The translations under genes and the position numbers were made by a program. From Salinimicrobium tongyeongense (lineage in GTDB: Bacteria > Bacteroidota > Bacteroidia > Flavobacteriales > Flavobacteriaceae), in the NCBI RefSeq assembly GCF_026109735.1, contig NZ_CP069620.1:2604001-2668000 (forward strand): DNA of 64,000 nucleotides, written 5' to 3'. Position 1 is the stretch's first letter, and each line of letters opens with the position of its first letter. The notes under the pieces are model-generated. The model made no database searches. It was not told the origin of the DNA and worked only from the letters and a program-made list of their open reading frames with translations. This document shows positions 60,443 to 64,000 of this stretch, piece by piece.

Positions 60443-61219
60443 TTAATTGGTTAACAGGATAGCCAGGGAAATAAGCACCGAGGCGATAGAAATATATACT
60501 GAAGCGTTACGGTTATATGCCGCACTTTGTTTTTGGGCATTATTGGGTTCTACATAAACCACATCATTTTGTTGCAGGTAGTAAAATGGGGAATTGAGAA
60601 GCCCGGCATCTGTGAGGTCTACATAGTTGTAGGTCTTGCCTTCCAGGGTTTCCCTGATAATAAGTACATTCTCCCTTTTGCCATAAATACTGAGATCACC
60701 GGCAAAACCAAGGGCTTTGTTAAGAGAAAGGTACTCATCGGGAACACTAAAGGTTCCCGGTTTATTTACTTCCCCAAGTACAGTGACCTGGAAATTGACT
60801 ATACGAACATTTACTATCGGATTTTGCACGTACTCTGCAACCCTTTCTTCAATAAGTTCTGACACCTGTTGCCTGTTTAAACCGGCTACCTGTACAGTAC
60901 CTAATACGGGAAACTCAATATTGCCATCAGAATCTACCAGATAGGTTTGCAGCTGGGGTTGTCCGCTAACCCGGGTTGCATCTCCCGTGCTGGGCATTCC
61001 TACAACCGGCAGGTTAAAAGGCTGTACTGCTTCCAGGCTTTCAGCTGCCACGCTTATGGTGAGTAGGTCATTAGGTTTAATTTGCAGGCCTTTTTTAGCT
61101 GCGGCTGCTTCTTTTTCTACTGCTTCCATGTTCTGGTAATAGGTGATTCTTTTTCCTGAAACACAGGAGCTGGCCAGGAGCAAGGCCAGTAATCCAAGTA
61201 GGGGTAAACGCAATTTCAT
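60443..61219 (-). CDS. Wza-type polysaccharide export lipoprotein
   Basis: 258 residues with lipobox LLASSC. The export domain (about 40-120) is KKGLQIKPNDLLTISVAAESLEAV followed by YLVDSDGNIEFPVLGTVQVAGLNRQQVSELIEE. Two SLBB-type parts follow (VRIVNFQVTVLGEVNKPGTFSVPDEYLSLNKALGFAGDLSIYGKRENVLIIRE). A final hydrophobic segment (ISIASVLISLAILL) replaces the amphipathic helix used by E. coli Wza to cross the outer membrane. It forms the channel aligned with Wzc, whose gene follows by 3 bp. Confidence 0.95.
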   Translation of the reverse strand: MKLRLPLLGLLALLLASSCVSGKRITYYQNMEAVEKEAAAAKKGLQIKPNDLLTISVAAESLEAVQPFNLPVVGMPSTGDATRVSGQPQLQTYLVDSDGNIEFPVLGTVQVAGLNRQQVSELIEERVAEYVQNPIVNVRIVNFQVTVLGEVNKPGTFSVPDEYLSLNKALGFAGDLSIYGKRENVLIIRETLEGKTYNYVDLTDAGLLNSPFYYLQQNDVVYVEPNNAQKQSAAYNRNASVYISIASVLISLAILLTN

Positions 61220-61385
61220 AGTTAGATTTAGAGGTCGCGAAGTTAATTTAAAAGTTAAAATTTTTTTAAGGATAATTTGTTAAGTTTTTGAACATTGGCG
61301 GTTAGGTTGCGGGTTTAGGGTTACAGGTTCAAATTTCGTTCCTCATATTTCATAAATCTAACTTCATACCTCATGGGCCCTCAAA

Positions 61386-62525
61386 CTATCGTGATCCCAC
61401 TACCGATCCCTTTGCCTGTCTCGCTCCTAATACCTTAAACCAGCCAAATAAAAGAAAGGTTACAGAATAAAGCAGCACCACCAGGAACAGCAGCCATACC
61501 TGGCTTAACAGGTTAGAAAGGGATATATACAAACTCACTACAACCAGATTGAGCAGGCCAAGGCTAAAACTGGCTTTTTTATGGCTGAGGCCAAGATCAA
61601 GCAGCACGTGATGGGCGTGGTTCCTGTCTGGTGAAAAAGGGCTTTGGCCCTTGATTTTTCTGATAATAATGACCCTTAAAGTGTCAAAAGCAGGAACAAA
61701 TAATATACAGGCCAGGAACAACAACCTATGAGCGGGATCATAACCCTGAGACAGGGCAGGAGAGTAAGGCTCCATAGCTAAAAACTTAAGGCTTAGAAAA
61801 GACAGCAGGAGCCCTACCAAAAGACTTCCGGAATCTCCCATAAAAATTTTTCTTCGCCCTCTTGAGAAGTTGAATCTTAGAAAGGCGGTGAGTACACCGG
61901 CAAGGCTTATACTGGCCAGGGCAAAAAATGGCTGCCCGGTGGCATAGAAGATAAAAACAAAAACCAGGGAGATCACTATACCCACAATGGCTGCGAGCCC
62001 GTCAATCCCATCTATAAGGTTGTAAGCATTAATAAGGGCAAGTACAATAAAGCCGGTAATGAAGTAACCCAAAACTACCGGGATCTCATATATTCCCAGG
62101 AAACCATGCAGGCTGGTAAGCTGAAATTCAGGAGAAAAGACCAGGAAACAGGCTGCGGTGATCTGTCCCAGGAATTTCACTTTTGCAGTAGAAATGACCA
62201 GGTCATCTTTAAGGCCCACCATGAAGAGTATGGTCATGGCAGCAATAAGATGGTTCCCCACATAGGTAAGCCTCAGGCTTTGCAGGATAGTGAGTACCAT
62301 AATGATGGCAATATAAAAAGCCACTCCGCCAAAAGTAGGTACTGCCTTAGAGTGGGAACTCCGCTCATTTACACTGGCCATAAGGTTTTTCTCCTGACTT
62401 ACCCACAGTACTTTTGGGATAAGATAGAAGGTAAGGCCAAAGGTTAACAGGAAAACGAGTGCAATAAACTGCTCGTAATGGGTACGAAAAAATTCCAGGA
62501 TCACCTCCTGATCAAGGATGTTCAT
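61386..62525 (-). CDS. MraY/WecA-family undecaprenyl-phosphate sugar-1-phosphate transferase
   Basis: 379 residues with ten or eleven membrane helices. It starts polysaccharide assembly by attaching a sugar phosphate to undecaprenyl phosphate on the cytoplasmic face. Visible: SSHSKAVPTFGGVAFY, MVGLKDDLVISTAKVKFLGQ (DDxx motif), NAYNLIDGIDGLAAIVGIVIS (D-x-x-D/N), FMGDSGSLLVGLLLSF and the cytosolic loop KGQSPFSPDRNHAHHVLLDLG (HHxL). The donor is probably UDP-GlcNAc or similar. It lies in the exopolysaccharide locus, upstream of Wza. Confidence 0.93.
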   Translation of the reverse strand: MNILDQEVILEFFRTHYEQFIALVFLLTFGLTFYLIPKVLWVSQEKNLMASVNERSSHSKAVPTFGGVAFYIAIIMVLTILQSLRLTYVGNHLIAAMTILFMVGLKDDLVISTAKVKFLGQITAACFLVFSPEFQLTSLHGFLGIYEIPVVLGYFITGFIVLALINAYNLIDGIDGLAAIVGIVISLVFVFIFYATGQPFFALASISLAGVLTAFLRFNFSRGRRKIFMGDSGSLLVGLLLSFLSLKFLAMEPYSPALSQGYDPAHRLLFLACILFVPAFDTLRVIIIRKIKGQSPFSPDRNHAHHVLLDLGLSHKKASFSLGLLNLVVVSLYISLSNLLSQVWLLFLVVLLYSVTFLLFGWFKVLGARQAKGSVVGSR

Positions 62526-62718
62526 AATTGGAAGGTTTTAGTTGGTGAATTCCAATCGGTAGGGGAGAATGGGGGATGAAAATTATATAATGTATATTGA
62601 ATATTGTATAATGGGTTTTAAAAAAGCTATTAGCTTCTACCCTTTATCTTTAGTTGTAAGCATGGCAATTTAAATACTCTGGATGACAGAAGCTGTCGTG
62701 AAGCTGAATTGTTGAACT

Positions 62719-62748
62719 TCGCATTTCTAACTTCGTACTTCTAATTTC
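62719..62748. repeat. ACTTCTAATTTC-type repeat supplying the wecB stop codon
   Basis: On the minus strand it reads AAATTAGAAGTACGAAGTTAG, continuing AAATGCGAAG. The last six residues (KLEVRS) and TAG stop of wecB come from it. Confidence 0.7.
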
Positions 62749-63845
62749 GGCTGGTATATTTCCAGTAGCCGCTCTACAATTCTTTCTGCTGTCTTGCCAT
62801 CCCAAAGCGGGATCTCGCCTCCTTTTTTCCATTCTCCGGCCATTAATTTGTCCAGGTAAGGTTTCAATTTTTTTGGATCAGTGCCCACAAGTTCATTGGT
62901 TCCCATAGTGATGGTTTCAGGACGTTCAGTGTTGTCGCGGAGCGTCAAACAAGGAACTCCCATAACAGTGGTTTCTTCTGTAATCCCGCCCGAATCTGTA
63001 ATTACCGCTTTTGCATTCTTCACGATATAATTGAATTCCAGGTAGGATAGAGGCTCCACGTAATGCAGCCTGTTGTGTTCAATACCTAAATTCTGAAGGA
63101 TCTTTGCTGTTCGTGGATGGACAGGGAAGATCACGGGAAGATCTCCGGTACCGTCAATAATGGCCTGCATCATATCCTTGAGCTTCTCTTCTTCATCAAC
63201 ATTTGCAGGACGGTGCAAGGTAAGCACGAAATAATTCTTTTCTTCTAAGTTTTCTCCGTTGATCTTGATCTGTGGATCAATGAAGTTTTCAATGTTAGAA
63301 AGTAGGGTGTCAATCATTGTATTTCCCACGAAATGAATACGTTCTTCTTCAACTCCTGCTTTTCTCAGGTTCTCATTCGCTATTTCTGAAGTAGTAAAGA
63401 AATGATCAGTAATGGAATCGGTGACCATTCTGTTGATCTCTTCTGGCATACTTAGGTCTCCTGAACGTATTCCTGCTTCCACGTGAACTACCTGTGTATT
63501 TGATTTCTTAGCAACTATACTACAGGCCATGGTGGAAGTGACGTCCCCTACCACTAAAACAACACCTGCAGGGTTTTCCTGCAGCTCTTTTTCGAAGCGC
63601 ATCATAATATTAGCAGTCTGCTCCGCCTGGCTGCCGCCCCCTGCTTCCAGATTAGCGTGGGGTTCAGGAATTCCCAGCTGTTCAAAGAAGGAGCCCGACA
63701 TTTTCTTGTCGTAATGCTGCCCTGTATGTATCAGGCGAAAATCAATTACTTCTCCGACAGATTTAGCCTTTTCAATTGCTTTAATGATTGGAGCGATCTT
63801 CATGAAATTAGGACGTGCTCCTGCGATGATGGTAATTTTTAGCAT
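62727..63845 (-). CDS. wecB: UDP-N-acetylglucosamine 2-epimerase (non-hydrolysing)
   Basis: 372 residues. It interconverts UDP-GlcNAc and UDP-ManNAc for polysaccharide building. Motifs: IIAGARPNFMKIAPII, LIHTGQHYDKKMSGSFF, VLVVGDVTSTMACSIVA, VHVEAGIRSGDLSMPEEINR, HRPANVDEE, and ITDSGGITEETTVMGVPCLTLRDNTERPETI. Catalytic Asp, Glu and His residues of the family are all present. The final six residues are encoded by a short repeat. The gene is part of the leftward polysaccharide locus. Confidence 0.95.
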   Translation of the reverse strand: MLKITIIAGARPNFMKIAPIIKAIEKAKSVGEVIDFRLIHTGQHYDKKMSGSFFEQLGIPEPHANLEAGGGSQAEQTANIMMRFEKELQENPAGVVLVVGDVTSTMACSIVAKKSNTQVVHVEAGIRSGDLSMPEEINRMVTDSITDHFFTTSEIANENLRKAGVEEERIHFVGNTMIDTLLSNIENFIDPQIKINGENLEEKNYFVLTLHRPANVDEEEKLKDMMQAIIDGTGDLPVIFPVHPRTAKILQNLGIEHNRLHYVEPLSYLEFNYIVKNAKAVITDSGGITEETTVMGVPCLTLRDNTERPETITMGTNELVGTDPKKLKPYLDKLMAGEWKKGGEIPLWDGKTAERIVERLLEIYQPKLEVRS

Positions 63846-63883
63846 AGTAAATCTTTAATTTCACGCGGCGTGCGCAGCGTATT

Positions 63884-63899
63884 CGCAGCGGCCGCTGCG
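63884..63899. repeat. GC-rich perfect palindrome CGCAGCGGCCGCTGCG
   Basis: A 16-bp perfect palindrome in a GC-rich patch (about 63862-63902), in contrast with the surrounding AT-richer sequence. It lies between wecB and the partial glycosyltransferase gene upstream. It could be a terminator of the leftward transcript or a REP-like unit; no T-run follows. Confidence 0.6.
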
Positions 63900-63907
63900 T
63901 GGAAACC

Positions 63908-64000
63908 TTATTTGTTATAAACTTGTTTTAAACACTCCAGCATGCGTGCTGCAATTTTACTCCGGTCAAAATCTTTTACTAGATTTTTGGATCCTTCCAG
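63908..64000 (-). CDS. C-terminal end of a probable glycosyltransferase (partial)
   Basis: 30 residues and a TAA stop (63908-63910), open to the window edge. The reading ends FDRSKIAARMLECLKQVYNK, a pattern often seen at the end of GT4-type glycosyltransferases. It stands first in the visible part of the polysaccharide locus on the minus strand. The family is a suggestion only. Confidence 0.5.
   Translation of the reverse strand: MEGSKNLVKDFDRSKIAARMLECLKQVYNK

Overview
The window reads as chromosome from a marine-type Flavobacteriaceae member (Bacteroidota), near Gramella, Salegentibacter or Salinimicrobium. Signs of this are the type III glutamine synthetase, a Lacal_2735-type small protein, DUF4197/DUF4920/DUF6268/DUF6702 proteins and an IcmF-type fused B12 mutase. 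Shine-Dalgarno sites are scarce, and Bacteroidota -7 promoter elements (TAnnTTTG) lie just upstream of several start codons. No rRNA, tRNA, CRISPR array, complete insertion sequence or prophage was seen. Genus placement is inference.

Layout. 1-3.8 kb: a receiver protein and a multi-PAS sensor that overlap, then a universal stress protein. 3.8-7.7 kb: a repeat element, an S9 peptidase and two ferritin-like stress proteins. 7.8-17.5 kb: housekeeping genes (apt, Ca/Na antiporter, glnN, purM, msrA, prfA, pyrF, a cytosolic BtuF-like protein), interrupted by a GxxExxY gene framed by inverted repeats. 18-24 kb: DUF4197 lipoprotein, purU, the fused acyl-CoA mutase and DoxX. 23.9-26.3 kb: a leftward operon with separate LigD phosphoesterase and LigD polymerase proteins, no ligase domain, and two small proteins. 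26.5-39.2 kb: mixed core genes (marC, csp, a degenerate esterase-like protein, DUF1684, crcB, DPP III, NTP-PPase, ilvE, mnmD, YceI). 39.4-41.1 kb: grpE-dnaJ. 41.3-45.7 kb: an ABC exporter pair, an outer-membrane barrel and an NtrC-like regulator lacking its DNA-binding domain. 46.4-52 kb: DUF6702, M1 peptidase, tatA, an O-methyltransferase and kynU.

52-64 kb is an envelope polysaccharide region, all on the minus strand: WecB epimerase, WecA/MraY-type initiating transferase, Wza exporter lipoprotein and Wzc kinase/copolymerase, then an Ala/Glu-rich coiled-coil lipoprotein, a small outer-membrane barrel, a YjbH/GfcD homologue split into two secreted proteins, and a Wzi-like barrel. The start of the locus lies beyond 64,000, where the end of a probable glycosyltransferase is visible.

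The best leads are the two-chain YjbH with its lipoprotein and barrel partners, the ligase-less split LigD pair, the GxxExxY gene in its repeat frame, a dispersed palindrome family centred on AAAATGNCATTTT, and 7-bp simple repeats at gene ends that supply stop codons.
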